IMG/VR virus record: IMGVR_UViG_3300048580_000175
Coordinates: 1-40,252 of that record
From: a virus
Strand: one strand, 5' to 3'
Length of the DNA stretch: 40,252 bases
Shown: positions 21,746-30,308 of the stretch, piece by piece
Layout: every line of letters starts with the position of its first letter
Position numbering within the stretch: position 1 is the stretch's first letter
The notes under the pieces: model-generated
Databases searched by the model: none
Told to the model about the DNA's origin: nothing
What the model saw: the letters and a program-made list of their open reading frames with translations, nothing else
Translations under genes and position numbers: made by a program

Positions 21746-21968
21746 TCTTGGATCTTAGCTTTGCGGGTGCGCTGGGTCGCGGCTTCATCCTGACCGTGGA
21801 GAGGTCGATCAGGCTTTCGCCAGATCCGTTCTCTAAGCCAAGGCACATCCGGGTGTAAGCCGAAACTGACATTTGGAGTCGTTCGGCGGTATTGCGGACG
21901 ACCTGAAGCTGCTCTGGCGCGAGCCGGATGAGGTAGGTCGTTGTGTAGTAGAGCGGGCGCTTGTTCAC
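21723..21968 (-). CDS. Ribbon-helix-helix-type regulator (81 aa)
   Basis: It starts at GTG 21968, overlapping the upstream TGA (GTGA). The N-terminal part (RPLYYTTTYLIRLAPEQLQ, then VRNTAERLQMSVSAYTRMCL) matches an Arc/MobC-like beta strand plus two helices, and the tail is basic ([12 protein letters not shown]). Such proteins bind DNA as dimers and often repress their own operon. Confidence 0.6.
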   Translation of the reverse strand: MNKRPLYYTTTYLIRLAPEQLQVVRNTAERLQMSVSAYTRMCLGLENGSGESLIDLSTVRMKPRPSAPAKLRSKNGKKKEA

Positions 21969-22204
21969 CACTCCATCTCCTTGCCAGTATCGGTGTCGTA
22001 CCAGACGACCTTGAGGTCGGTCTTGATGTCGGCGGGCGGCGGCTGCGAGGCTTCGTCCTTGATCAGGTTGGCCCGCTGCTCGCGCAGGTTGGCGAGCCAG
22101 CCGTCGTAGACCCGGATGGAGGCATGGTGCCCCTCGGCAACGGCTCGCTCGCGGGATGCCTTCACGGCTTCGATCTTCCTGTCGATGTCTGCGTAGAACT
22201 TCAT
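21965..22204 (-). CDS. Coiled-coil hypothetical protein (79 aa)
   Basis: ATG 22204 overlaps the upstream stop (ATGA). The product MKFYADIDRKIEAVKASRERAVAEG... is a helical hairpin ending in a short strand region (LKVVWYDTDTGKEMEW). No function can be assigned. Confidence 0.6.
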   Translation of the reverse strand: MKFYADIDRKIEAVKASRERAVAEGHHASIRVYDGWLANLREQRANLIKDEASQPPPADIKTDLKVVWYDTDTGKEMEW

Positions 22205-22455
22205 TCGCACTCGCACTCCGGTAGATGCTCGTCCTCAAACTTGTCGCTGTCGTAGCCACAGGTGTAGCAGTACAGCGACACATCGCTGCTCAGGATCTTG
22301 GCGTCGGGGAGCAGCCTCCCGATAGCCATGCCTCGGTCGATGAGCAGATCTTTGGCGTTGATTTCCTGATCGTCCGACCAGAACTTGAGTTGGTACTCAC
22401 CGATCATGCTGTCGCTGATATCGACCATCACGGTCCAGCGTCGTCCACTAGCCAT
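22201..22455 (-). CDS. Hypothetical protein with C-terminal Cys cluster (84 aa)
   Basis: ATG 22455 overlaps the end of the upstream gene by eight bases. The N-terminal part is beta-rich (RRWTVMVDISDSMIGEYQLKF). The C-terminus has CYTCGYD...CECE, a probable zinc-knuckle or rubredoxin-like site. No family was recognised. Confidence 0.55.
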   Translation of the reverse strand: MASGRRWTVMVDISDSMIGEYQLKFWSDDQEINAKDLLIDRGMAIGRLLPDAKILSSDVSLYCYTCGYDSDKFEDEHLPECECE

Positions 22456-22843
22456 TGTCTTCCTCCGTGTTCTGGGGCAGTTGCTTCTGATCGCGGGCGG
22501 GGGTCGCGCTCGACCAGTTGGGCGGCGGCAAGAACGCCCCGCCGCTGCCGTAGATGCGCTTGGTGGGTCCGGTCATGATCGCCCGTGCGCGGCGCTTCAG
22601 GCACGGCCCACACTCGTCGCAGCGGCAGTTGCTGGGCAGCGAGCGCCGGATGTCGGAAGGGTTGGCGGGCCACTCCTTGCCCGAGCGGACCCACGCCACG
22701 GCGGTAGCGAGGATCTCGTTGGGGTCGCAGTCTTCGAGGACGAGGGTCCACGCGACGATGCTGTTCTCGTTCGGCTTGAACTTCGGGCCGTAGTTGCCCT
22801 CGAACAGCTTGAAGATGGTCGTGATTGCTTCCTTGAATTCCAT
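22448..22843 (-). CDS. Helicase-loader-like replication protein (131 aa)
   Basis: The N-terminal 75 residues (KEAITTIFKLFEGNYGPKF..., IVAWTLVLEDCDPNEILATAVAWV, then PANPSDIRRSL) follow the pattern of the N-terminal domain of phage and DnaI-type helicase loaders: helix bundle, W-x-x-x-L-x-D-x-D, and PxxxDIR. A Cys group CRCDECGPC and a disordered tail follow. It lies in the same block as an O-like initiator. No helicase gene is in this window, so it would load the host or an unseen helicase. Confidence 0.55.
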   Translation of the reverse strand: MEFKEAITTIFKLFEGNYGPKFKPNENSIVAWTLVLEDCDPNEILATAVAWVRSGKEWPANPSDIRRSLPSNCRCDECGPCLKRRARAIMTGPTKRIYGSGGAFLPPPNWSSATPARDQKQLPQNTEEDNG

Positions 22844-22845
22844 GA

Positions 22846-23013
22846 TCAGGGGGTGTTGTATCGGGTTTCGAGGATGACCAGCATCTCGTGGACCGTCCGC
22901 ATGGCGGCAGCGGTAACGTGCGGGTCTTGGGAATTGCCGCTGGCGATGGACAGGGTGATCTGGTCCAGCCGCTCAAACAGTTCTGCGTCGGTGAGTGTTG
23001 TCAGGTCTTCCAT
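22846..23013 (-). CDS. Small hypothetical protein (55 aa)
   Basis: It starts at MEDLTTLTDAELFERLDQI (ATG 23013) behind AGGAC/AGGA. The product is two helices without motifs. Its first codons and start context (GG-TTTTC spacer, MEDL) resemble those of the neighbouring 86-residue gene, so this start region may be a local duplication. Confidence 0.5.
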   Translation of the reverse strand: MEDLTTLTDAELFERLDQITLSIASGNSQDPHVTAAAMRTVHEMLVILETRYNTP

Positions 23014-23020
23014 GGTTTTC

Positions 23021-23281
23021 CTAGTCCTTTCCTTCCTGCTCAATCTTCCATGCACGCTGCGCCTTTTCGGCGCATCCATTCAGGGCCTCAAATAGCGTCT
23101 TGCCATTGGAGATGACGTAGATTTCAGTCTGCTCACGCTCCTCGTCGCCCATGGCGTGCCAAGACTTCAGCCTATTTTCATCGACCCTGAACATGACTGA
23201 GTATCCACGGCCAGATGCCTCTGGACCGCACGCCGTGTAAAATATCCATCCTCGTGGGACGATCTTCAGTAGGTCTTCCAT
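23021..23281 (-). CDS. Hypothetical protein (86 aa)
   Basis: It begins MEDLLKIVPRGWIFYTACGPEASGRGYSVMF and reads as a beta-rich small protein with YVISNGKTLFEALNGCAEKA near the C-terminus. This order (YxxxxxGxTLxEAL...A) recalls small phage proteins that carry an amphipathic C-terminal helix. Function unknown. Confidence 0.55.
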   Translation of the reverse strand: MEDLLKIVPRGWIFYTACGPEASGRGYSVMFRVDENRLKSWHAMGDEEREQTEIYVISNGKTLFEALNGCAEKAQRAWKIEQEGKD

Positions 23282-23311
23282 GGTTTCATCCTCTCATTCG
23301 TCATAACCAGT

Positions 23312-23632
23312 TTATTGGCCTTCGCCGGATCCGCAGCCGTCGCCGTAGCCGTAGCCGGAGCCGTAGCCGGAGCCGTAGCCGTAGCCGGAGCCGTAGCCGG
23401 AGCCGGAGTCGGAGCCGGAGCCGTAGCCGGAGCCGTAGCCGGAGCCGTAGTCGTAGCCGTCGCCGTAGCCGTAGCCGGAGTCGGAGCCGTAGCCGTAGCC
23501 GTAGCCGTAGCCGGAGCCGTAGCCGTAGCCGGAGCCGTAGCCGGAGCCGGAGCCGGAGTCGGAGCCGGAGCCGTAGCCGTAGCCGTGGCCGTAGCCGTCG
23601 CTATCGCCGTGTCCGGATCCGCAGCCGTTCAT
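23312..23632 (-). CDS. Gly-Tyr/Ser dipeptide-repeat protein (106 aa)
   Basis: ATG 23632 overlaps the upstream stop (ATGA). After MNGCGSGHGDSDG the protein is almost wholly GY, GS and GD dipeptides, ending GCGSGEGQ with one Cys at each end. It has no fold in the usual sense; GYG/GSG polymers form flexible or phase-separating segments. The DNA is a degenerate hexanucleotide repeat, so length is likely variable among relatives. Confidence 0.65.
   Translation of the reverse strand: MNGCGSGHGDSDGYGHGYGYGSGSDSGSGSGYGSGYGYGSGYGYGYGYGSDSGYGYGDGYDYGSGYGSGYGSGSDSGSGYGSGYGYGSGYGSGYGYGDGCGSGEGQ
23335..23625. repeat. Degenerate CCGTAG/CCGGAG tandem repeat
   Basis: About 290 bases built of six-base units, mainly CCGTAG and CCGGAG with a few CCGTCG variants, encode the Gly-Tyr/Ser protein on the - strand. 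The + strand reads as an artefactual Ser-Arg or Ala-Val repeat. Confidence 0.9.
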
Positions 23633-23916
23633 GCCTCCTCGATGCTCTTTTGAGCGGCAGGAGACGCGGGGATGATTTCGCAAACGCCGAGAATGGTGAT
23701 TTCGGGGACCGCAACCGCGATCCGCGACATATCGCTCTTCGCATTCACGCCGTAAACGGCAACCTCGGAGAGCGAGGAGAGTTGGCCCGTCATGCGAGCC
23801 ACAACCCAGCGCCAGAGGCGGCGAGAATCCTTGAGCGTCACAACGTCGCCCTCACGGGAGACGAGGTAGCCAGCGTGAACACCAGAGTTGACCGAACGGA
23901 TGATGACGTACTGCAT
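23629..23916 (-). CDS. DUF6948-like phage protein (95 aa)
   Basis: The sequence MQYVIIRSVNSGVHAGYLVSREGDVVTLKDSRRLWRW, with a later C-terminal EIIPASPAAQKSIEE, matches a known small phage family (YVIxRTxSAGVFAGYLxxRxG...ArRLWYW...CEIIPCTxxAxxSI). The family has a beta-barrel-like N-terminal part and no known function, and often sits near virion or replication genes. AAGGA precedes the ATG. Confidence 0.75.
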   Translation of the reverse strand: MQYVIIRSVNSGVHAGYLVSREGDVVTLKDSRRLWRWVVARMTGQLSSLSEVAVYGVNAKSDMSRIAVAVPEITILGVCEIIPASPAAQKSIEEA

Positions 23917-23945
23917 TTCGATTCCTTGTGTTTGAGACAGAGATA

Positions 23946-24773
23946 TCAGGATCCAACGACGCCCTTGAGGCGGGCGTACAGGTCTTGCGCTGCCTCCGAG
24001 CCACCAGAGAGTGCGGCTTCGGTTGCGGTCACGGGGCGGATCTCCACGCCGTACTGGTTCCAGCGCGCGAGCAACAGCCCGCAGCTAGCGTTCTGCTGAA
24101 CCCAGATGTCCTTCGACGCGAACATGACGCGAGCCCTACGCTCGATCTCGCCAAGGTCGCCGTCAGCCAAGGTCAGCAATTGGGCGAGCTTGAAGGCGTC
24201 GGTCTTCTTCCAAGCCCAAGTCTGACCACGGAACTCGCTCCAGAGCGAAGCCCAGAGAGCGTTGATGGGAGACGGCTTTCGCCCTCTCTTCTTCGGAGAA
24301 GAAGAGATATTACTCTCCTCTTCTGTCCTCTCCTCTCCTCTCCTCTCCTTACTGGCATCCTCGGCCATGCTCTGGCTATGCTTGGGCATAGCCGAACTAT
24401 CCTTCGGCTTCTCCCAGCGAATCTCTGCACCCTTGCGGCCCTTCTCGGCGTTGGCGAGGCGGCGGCGGTCGGACTCCGTGCGAGCCTCCTCGACCCACGG
24501 AATGTGGAGGTGGTCTGTCCCTCGGACGATGACACCAGCGTCCACGAGTTCGTTCATGGGCACGCCACCGATCAGGCGGAGCAGGGTGCGCTCGTCTGCC
24601 GGACCATGGATCCACATCTGAAGCGCGGCCTTGAACATGGCCCCGACCAGCATCGAGTCGCCCCAGATCTGCGCCACGCCCTCGGACAGCATGAGCTTGG
24701 CGGGCGAGACGGGAAGGAACGGCAGGGGTTGTGTCTTCGGGCGGTACGGCCTAGGATCGCTCTTGTCAGTCAT
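23946..24773 (-). CDS. O-like replication initiation protein
   Basis: A 275-residue protein starting at ATG 24773 with GGAGG five bases upstream. The N-terminal 110 residues form a winged-helix-type domain (SEGVAQIWGDSMLVGAMFKAALQMWIHG, LLRLIGGVPMNELVDAGVIV) like phage replication initiators. A basic, Ser-rich linker (KERRGEERTEEE...SPKKRGRKPSP) leads to a helical C-terminal domain (INALWASLWSEFRGQTWAWKK). It would bind iterons at the origin and recruit the helicase loader. First gene of the leftward block. Confidence 0.7.
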   Translation of the reverse strand: MTDKSDPRPYRPKTQPLPFLPVSPAKLMLSEGVAQIWGDSMLVGAMFKAALQMWIHGPADERTLLRLIGGVPMNELVDAGVIVRGTDHLHIPWVEEARTESDRRRLANAEKGRKGAEIRWEKPKDSSAMPKHSQSMAEDASKERRGEERTEEESNISSSPKKRGRKPSPINALWASLWSEFRGQTWAWKKTDAFKLAQLLTLADGDLGEIERRARVMFASKDIWVQQNASCGLLLARWNQYGVEIRPVTATEAALSGGSEAAQDLYARLKGVVGS

Positions 24774-24947
24774 GTGAGCCTCCACTCACGGGCTGGTAAG
24801 TCAGTCGGGTATATCGGCCAACCTAAACCGGGATGGGGCTGGTTGCAATACCCGAAAGGGACTTTTGCTCTTTTTTCGATGGGCGGGGTCGAGCCTTGCG
24901 GCCCGATCTCGCCCAACTTCTTTGCGGACCTCGACTTACGAGGGGGC

Positions 24948-24977
24948 TTGTCACGCTACCGAGGTTGATGCCATAGT
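24948..24977 (+). promoter_or_regulatory. Sigma70-type promoter for the rightward late block
   Basis: TTGTCA (24948-24953) and CATAGT (24972-24977) are 18 bases apart, matching five and four of six consensus bases. Transcription would start about 15 bases before ATG 24998. The 212-base gap 24786-24997 between divergent genes is where a promoter is needed. Confidence 0.45.
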
Positions 24978-24997
24978 CTGGTGACGAGGTTTCACCT

Positions 24998-25762
24998 ATG
25001 AGCTACATGGCTTCCCCGTTCGCGTTGTCGATGGCCGAACTGTATTTCAACGGCCACTCCGCGATCAACACGGTCTGCTCGACCCTTGGCATCTCGCAGG
25101 GCGCTGGCACGACGTACACCTACGTCGCGCTCTTCACGGACTTCCCCGGCGACGGAGCGACCCAGAGCAACGAATGCACGACGGGCAACTTCGGTGGCTA
25201 CGCTCGCGTGCCTGTGGCGCGCAACGGCTCGACCAACAAGAAGTGGACGATCTCGGCGGCGACTGGCGATGTCAACGCTGCGCCCGTCACCGTGTCCAAC
25301 GCTGACGCCATCAACTTCGCTCCCTGCACGAGCGGCACGCCCACGGTCAAGTACTGGGGTCTGTTCGACGCGATCTCGGGTGGCAACCTCATGGTGTACG
25401 GTCCGCTCAAGGCGAGCGGTGCCTCGTGGAAGGTGGGGATGTACTCCGACACGGCGACCAACATCACCTACAGCAAGGCTCACGGGCTTGTGCTGAACGA
25501 CCCCGTCTTCGTGATGAACGTCTACAACGCGGTGCCAGCCGACCTTCCGAACGGTGCAACGGCGATGACCAACGGCGCTCTCTACTACGCCCGCGACATC
25601 ACCACGGACTCGTTTAAGCTCGCGACGACCGCTGGCGGCTCTGCCGTCGCTTTCACGAACATGGGGCCGTACCTCTTCATCAAGGCCGCAACGCTCTCGG
25701 TTTCGAGCGGCACGGTCTGCTCGTTCGCCGCTGGCAACCTTGTCGCAGCTAGGATCTGCTGA
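24998..25762 (+). CDS. Tail-fibre or adhesin-like virion protein
   Basis: A 254-residue beta-rich protein. The first part (LYFNGHSAINTVCSTLGI, YVALFTDFPGDGA, FGGYARVPVA, KYWGLFDAISGGNLMVYGPL) matches the phage family with ALFT...GGYAR...WGLFDA...G-L motifs, associated with tail fibres. The second part (AHGLVLNDPVFVM, ALYYARDITTDSFKLATTAGG) is a separate beta-domain seen in fibre proteins and inserted before the family's end (AAGNLVAAR). It probably contributes to host attachment. GAGG is seven bases upstream of the ATG. Confidence 0.6.
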   Translation: MSYMASPFALSMAELYFNGHSAINTVCSTLGISQGAGTTYTYVALFTDFPGDGATQSNECTTGNFGGYARVPVARNGSTNKKWTISAATGDVNAAPVTVSNADAINFAPCTSGTPTVKYWGLFDAISGGNLMVYGPLKASGASWKVGMYSDTATNITYSKAHGLVLNDPVFVMNVYNAVPADLPNGATAMTNGALYYARDITTDSFKLATTAGGSAVAFTNMGPYLFIKAATLSVSSGTVCSFAAGNLVAARIC

Positions 25763-26217
25763 TGCCGGAGCCGATTGATCCCGTACTGACTGGAGACTCG
25801 ACGGCTGACGCCATCCAAGGCTGGATGGCCGAGGGCGTTCTTGTCAATGTCGGCGGGGTTGCAGTCGGTGATGCGCCCATCGGCTCGCTCGGAGACGGCT
25901 ACATCACGACGTACACGGCAGCGTTCGGGTACGGTGACAGCATCGGTGGCGCTCTGTGCGATGGCGCTGCTGGCAGCACGTTCGAGTACTTCTACCGCTT
26001 CCTGCGCGGAGATGCGCTCGCGGGCTCCGTCGCCGAGGCGTACATCAACATTCAGCCCACACTTGGATTCGTATTCGATATGTCCATGGGCGTTGACAGC
26101 ATTGCGAACGCGACGCGCCGCTCGGCCTCGTACGCCGAGTCGGACTTCCAGTCGAGCGGCAGCGCATCAAGTTGTTTTGCACCAAGCGGTTCCGTTGAGT
26201 CGGAGTACCATCAGTAA
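25762..26217 (+). CDS. Hypothetical virion protein (151 aa)
   Basis: The ATG overlaps the preceding stop (TGATG). The sequence is Gly/Ala/Ser-rich and beta-like (GGVAVGDAPIGSLGDGYITTYTAAFGYGDS), with a Ser-rich C-terminus. No family was recognised. Position between a fibre-like gene and the terminase suggests a virion component. Confidence 0.55.
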   Translation: MPEPIDPVLTGDSTADAIQGWMAEGVLVNVGGVAVGDAPIGSLGDGYITTYTAAFGYGDSIGGALCDGAAGSTFEYFYRFLRGDALAGSVAEAYINIQPTLGFVFDMSMGVDSIANATRRSASYAESDFQSSGSASSCFAPSGSVESEYHQ

Positions 26218-26612
26218 TGAAGCGCAGCCTTGTTTCCGACGCGGAGGTTTTTCAGGGCGCGCCTGTGCGCCTTCAGAATCGACTTGTGAAGTCTGACCAG
26301 ACGGCGCTCGTGCAGGGAGACTTCACCAGTTGGACTCTCAAGGTCATCAGCGGCGCAACGGTTCATACTGTTGTCAATGCAAGCACGACGAAGGCTGGCA
26401 CGTTCTTCGACACGCTTCAGACGAACAACGGCTGGAGCCGCGACACGAACGGCTTCAACTTTGAGTACGTTTTCACTCCGACTGGCTACATCGTCGGAGT
26501 TTCTGGCGAACAATATGAGGGCGGAAAGACGTATCGTCTTGAGTTCTCGACTGCTGGCACGAGCGTTGTGAAGTGGGTCTGGAACGTCAAGGTTCTAACG
26601 TGGGCTGGGTAA
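26217..26612 (+). CDS. Hypothetical virion protein (131 aa)
   Basis: The ATG overlaps the upstream TAA (TAATG). The protein is beta-rich (LVQGDFTSWTLKVI, FEYVFTPTGYIVGVSG, YRLEFSTAGTSVVKWVW) and looks like an immunoglobulin-type sandwich. It overlaps the start of the terminase gene by 13 bases. Likely a small structural or fibre-associated protein; no homology recognised. Confidence 0.55.
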   Translation: MKRSLVSDAEVFQGAPVRLQNRLVKSDQTALVQGDFTSWTLKVISGATVHTVVNASTTKAGTFFDTLQTNNGWSRDTNGFNFEYVFTPTGYIVGVSGEQYEGGKTYRLEFSTAGTSVVKWVWNVKVLTWAG

Positions 26613-28120
26613 CAGAGACCGACAGCCACATCGAGCTACGCGGCGCTCCGCGCTGGCTCCTCGAATCTGTGCTTGCTTCCGATGGCAGCAAGCGCAAGCG
26701 CGAGATCATCATCGCTGGCCCCGGCGGCACGGGAAAGTCGCGCGGCATCCTGCAAGTCATCGCGTACTTCTGCGAAGCGAACCCCGGTATGCGCGTTCTC
26801 TTCTGCCGCAAGACGCGCGAAAGCATGACCTCCTCGACGCTGGTCGAGTGGGAGGAGTGCTTCCCAGAAGGGCACGAGATTATGAACGGCCCGCAGCGCG
26901 AGCAGCGCAGCATCTACCACTTCGCCAACGGTAGCGAAGTCGCGTGCATCGGACTCGACAAGCCGCAGAAGGTGTTCTCGACGAAGTGGGACATCATCTA
27001 CTTCGAGGAGTTGACCGAAGAGGGCGTGACGCTGGAGCAATGGGAGTTGTTCTATCGCGGTCTTCGCGGCAACAAGCCGATCAACGGACAGCAGCTTCTC
27101 ATCGGCACCTGCAACCCGACGTTCCCCGAGCATTGGGTGCGCCAGCGCGTTCTGTCGGGCGAAGCAGAGACCTGCACGACCACGCACGCGGACAACCCGC
27201 GCTGGCACGACGGAACGCTCGACGACAACGGCAACTACACCGAAGCCGGATGGACAGAGGAAGGCCGCTCGTACATCGACGGTCTTCGAAAGATGTCAGG
27301 CTACACGCGGCGTCGTCTGCTCGACGGCGAGTGGTGCAGCGCGGACGGCCTCGTGTTCCCCGAGTACAACCGCGAGATCCATGTGATCGACGCGCACATC
27401 GAGCGTCACGCTGGCGACCACTACATCTTCATCAAGGACCGCGAGGATCCGATCTCCGTCGAGTGGTACTTCCTGTCGATGGACTTCGGTTTCCGCGCGC
27501 CGGGCTGCTTGCAGATCTGGGCGGTGGATGGCGACGACAAGCTCTACCGCGTCGTCGAGATCTATCAGCGCGGGCGCAACCTCGACTGGTGGGCCGAAGC
27601 CGTCTGCACTCTGGCGAAGGAGTTCCCGTTCAGCCGTGGCGTAGCGGACTGCGCCGACCCGAACGCGATCAACTTCCTGAACGACCGTCTCGGCGGGCCG
27701 CGCCACCGCTCGCTGTCGCGCATCATCCAGCCGAGCGACAAGAGCGACGGCAAACTGCACGGCCTCGACCAGTTGCGCTGGGGCTTCACGAAGGAAAGCA
27801 AAGGCCCGCGCACGTTCCTGTTCAAGGATGCGCTGCGCTACGGGCGCGATCAGGAACTGAAGACCAAGGGCAAGCCGACCTGCCTCGAAGAAGAGTTGAC
27901 TGCCTACGTCTGGAAGAAGGTTCGCAACGGCGCGGCTGAGACGGAAGAGCCCGACCCGAACAGCGCCGATCACGCCATCGACGCAGCGACCTACGCACAC
28001 GTTTTCGCTTGGAAGAAGGATCTCAAGCCCAACAAAGCCAAGCGTATGTTCAAGCCGGGAACCCTCGGTTCCCTTCTGACTCTCAACGGTAAGGAGTTGC
28101 CGTGGCCGAAGTATCGATGA
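26600..28120 (+). CDS. terL: Terminase large subunit
   Basis: A 506-residue packaging motor. The ATPase domain has Walker A GPGGTGKS (residues 40-47) and Walker B IIYFEE (about 132-137). The nuclease domain has LSMDFGF (about 293), ADCADPNAINFLN and a terminal NSADHAIDA, giving the acidic residues of the RNase-H-like fold. It cuts concatemeric DNA and pumps it through the portal encoded next. The GTG at 26600 is chosen because AAGGT lies six bases upstream; an earlier GTG at 26573 would lengthen the overlap with the previous gene. Confidence 0.9.
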   Translation: MGWVTETDSHIELRGAPRWLLESVLASDGSKRKREIIIAGPGGTGKSRGILQVIAYFCEANPGMRVLFCRKTRESMTSSTLVEWEECFPEGHEIMNGPQREQRSIYHFANGSEVACIGLDKPQKVFSTKWDIIYFEELTEEGVTLEQWELFYRGLRGNKPINGQQLLIGTCNPTFPEHWVRQRVLSGEAETCTTTHADNPRWHDGTLDDNGNYTEAGWTEEGRSYIDGLRKMSGYTRRRLLDGEWCSADGLVFPEYNREIHVIDAHIERHAGDHYIFIKDREDPISVEWYFLSMDFGFRAPGCLQIWAVDGDDKLYRVVEIYQRGRNLDWWAEAVCTLAKEFPFSRGVADCADPNAINFLNDRLGGPRHRSLSRIIQPSDKSDGKLHGLDQLRWGFTKESKGPRTFLFKDALRYGRDQELKTKGKPTCLEEELTAYVWKKVRNGAAETEEPDPNSADHAIDAATYAHVFAWKKDLKPNKAKRMFKPGTLGSLLTLNGKELPWPKYR

Positions 28121-29982
28121 ACGACGAGAAGCGCGAGAAGCCCAGCTACTGGGAGAGCCCTGAGAACATTCGTCAGGAGATCGAGGCTGCTGAGAAGGAG
28201 CGCGACAAGCGCATCAGCAAGCTGTCGAACATGATCCGACTGTTTGAAGGCCCCGGTCGCAGCGAGGTCACGGACGACGCCTTCCTGCCGTACAACTTCT
28301 ACTACGAGTGGATGTCGCTCGTGCGTCCGCAGATCGCGTTCCAGAACCCGCGCGTGCGCGTGCGGAGCAAGAAGCCCGATAGCAACGCGCTGCAAGCCAA
28401 GGCTCTTGAGTACTACCTCAACCGCTGGCTGCGCGACACGCACTACATCCGCACCATCGAGCGCGCCACGACGCACATGGCGTTCGGCCACGGCGTGACG
28501 ATGACGGTGCTGGACGAGTACGCGAAGGGCGACTACGACGACCTCGTCACGCGCCCGCGCAAGATCGTGATCGACCCGTCGCAATTCGGCATGGACTCGC
28601 TCGCGCGTAGCTGGGAAGAGAGCCGCATCTTCTTCCACAAGTGCGTGTGCGATAAGCACGAGCTTCTGGAGCGCGCCGAGGAAGAAGAGGGCTGGGACAA
28701 GGAGGCGATCAAGAAGATGTCCACGGGGTCCAACCTCCGTGAGATCGGTCGTCCCGAGACGAGCCTTGACCGTGGCGAGGTCTGCTACTGGGAAGTGTGG
28801 ATCCCCGATGACTCGCCCGAAGACAGCAAGGAGAACGGCACGCTGCTCTGCATCGGCAACTACGCCACGAGCGACGGCCAGAAGGCGATGTTCCTGCGCG
28901 AACCGCGCCCGTACTATGGCCCGCGCTGGGGTCCGTACACGATCTGGGACGCCTACTACGTTCCGCGCAGCCCGTGGCCGATGGGTCCGTTCCAAGCCAT
29001 GGATGGCATGGTGCGTGCGCTCAACGCTCAGGCTCGCGTCAACCTGCGCCGCGCTCGCGGTCGCAAGGATCTGATGCTGTTCGACGAGTCGGACACGAAG
29101 GACGCAGAGAAGATTCTCAACGCGCCGGACGGCGCTGGCATCGGCATCTCGCAGTTCGAGGGATCGAAGTTCGAGAAGGTGCAGATCGGCGGCGTCAACG
29201 AGGACGAACTGACCTACGAGCGTTGGCTCGACGGTCTGCTCAAGCGTGGCAGCGGCCTGTCCGACGCCGAGCTTGGCAACACGGGCGGCGGAGCGTCTGC
29301 CACGGCGGACGCCATCGCTGCGCGTGGTAGCGCGGCCCGCCTGTCCTTCCTTGAGCAGAAGGTGTACGACGCGGTGCAGCGCGACCTAAAGACGGTCGCC
29401 TACTTCGCGTGGCGCGAGGAGAGCGTCGTGCAGCCCCTCGGTCAGGAGTTCCAGCGCGAGCTTGTGAACATGGGCGTCCCGGCGGAGTTGGCCTACGCCA
29501 TCCCGCTGGAATGGAAGGGCGGCGAGAAGGGCTCGTTCGACGATCTCGAAATTGAGATTGAGCCGTACTCCATGCGCCGGACGGACGAGGCCAGCGAACA
29601 GGCCAAGACCCTCCAGTTCTTCCAGCTTATGACCAACGTCGCGCAATTGATCCCGTCCACCCCTTGGATGGACTGGAACAAGATGCTGAATATGCTGGGC
29701 GAGCGGTTCTATATGCCCGAGCTTGGCGAGACCGTGGACCTCGATCTGGCGGCTCAGGTCGGTGCCATGATGATGCAGCAGCAGCAGCCTATGGCTCCGC
29801 AGCCGCGTCCCACGCAGAGCGGCCCCCGCATGAGCGGCGACCTGCCCAAGCCCAGCAGCACCACCCCCGGCAGCGGCCTGTCTAGGCTCCCCAAGCCGTC
29901 TGAACTGGGTACTACGGGGGGTGGACTCCCCGGTCAAAACGCGGGAGCCAAGGTCGGGGCTGCGGCCCGAGGGATGGCATGA
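28102..29982 (+). CDS. Portal protein
   Basis: A 626-residue protein right after the terminase, overlapping it by 19 bases. AAGGAG five bases before GTG 28102 supports that start over the ATG six codons later. It has the size and order expected of a portal: early helices (FLPYNFYYEWMSLVRPQIAF), a central wing, a stem region (QARVNLRRARGRKDLML) and a Gln/Met/Pro-rich C-terminal tail (MMMQQQQPMAPQPRP) that may form the barrel. It forms the ring at the DNA-packaging vertex. Confidence 0.85.
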   Translation: MAEVSMNDEKREKPSYWESPENIRQEIEAAEKERDKRISKLSNMIRLFEGPGRSEVTDDAFLPYNFYYEWMSLVRPQIAFQNPRVRVRSKKPDSNALQAKALEYYLNRWLRDTHYIRTIERATTHMAFGHGVTMTVLDEYAKGDYDDLVTRPRKIVIDPSQFGMDSLARSWEESRIFFHKCVCDKHELLERAEEEEGWDKEAIKKMSTGSNLREIGRPETSLDRGEVCYWEVWIPDDSPEDSKENGTLLCIGNYATSDGQKAMFLREPRPYYGPRWGPYTIWDAYYVPRSPWPMGPFQAMDGMVRALNAQARVNLRRARGRKDLMLFDESDTKDAEKILNAPDGAGIGISQFEGSKFEKVQIGGVNEDELTYERWLDGLLKRGSGLSDAELGNTGGGASATADAIAARGSAARLSFLEQKVYDAVQRDLKTVAYFAWREESVVQPLGQEFQRELVNMGVPAELAYAIPLEWKGGEKGSFDDLEIEIEPYSMRRTDEASEQAKTLQFFQLMTNVAQLIPSTPWMDWNKMLNMLGERFYMPELGETVDLDLAAQVGAMMMQQQQPMAPQPRPTQSGPRMSGDLPKPSSTTPGSGLSRLPKPSELGTTGGGLPGQNAGAKVGAAARGMA

Positions 29983-30308
29983 TCTACGAATTTGAAGACA
30001 AGCGGGGTAACAAGGTGGAATTGTACTACCCCATTAGCGAGGCCCCCAAGATTGGGGATATTGTCAATGTGGATGGGACTGAGTATCGTCGAATCCCATC
30101 TATGCCCTCGCTCCGACCTGACGAGAAGCCTGTCATTTCCCATGCCTCGCCGCGCTGGCACGGCATGAAAGAAAAGAAGGGTGGCTTCTATCGGCACTAC
30201 ACCCGTGATGGGAAGCCCATCATTGATAGCCGCGCTGCACGGGAAGCAGCGCAGCGCGATGCGGCTGTCACGGGTGAAACTATTATCAACGCGAGGGATG
30301 TGGACTAA
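29979..30308 (+). CDS. Small zinc-ribbon-derived phage protein (109 aa)
   Basis: The ATG overlaps the portal stop (ATGA). The N-terminal part (YYPISEAPKIGDIVNVDGTEYRRIPSMP) has the shape of FmdB-like ribbon proteins common between portal and scaffold genes, but the usual Cys pairs are absent, so metal binding is probably lost. A basic helix follows (DSRAAREAAQRDAA). Possibly an assembly helper. Confidence 0.6.
   Translation: MIYEFEDKRGNKVELYYPISEAPKIGDIVNVDGTEYRRIPSMPSLRPDEKPVISHASPRWHGMKEKKGGFYRHYTRDGKPIIDSRAAREAAQRDAAVTGETIINARDVD

Noticed and set aside
23335-23625. CRISPR-like array
   Set aside because: The units are six-base microsatellite repeats without spacers, and no cas gene is present.
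23215-24099. Arg-Ser repeat protein on the + strand
   Set aside because: It is the reverse reading of the Gly-Tyr/Ser gene on the - strand, which has a coupled start and lies in an operon; the + frame has neither.
24840-24885. Terminator CCCGAAAGGG plus T-rich stretch on the + strand
   Set aside because: The stem has only three pairs and no + strand gene ends there; the region separates divergent genes.
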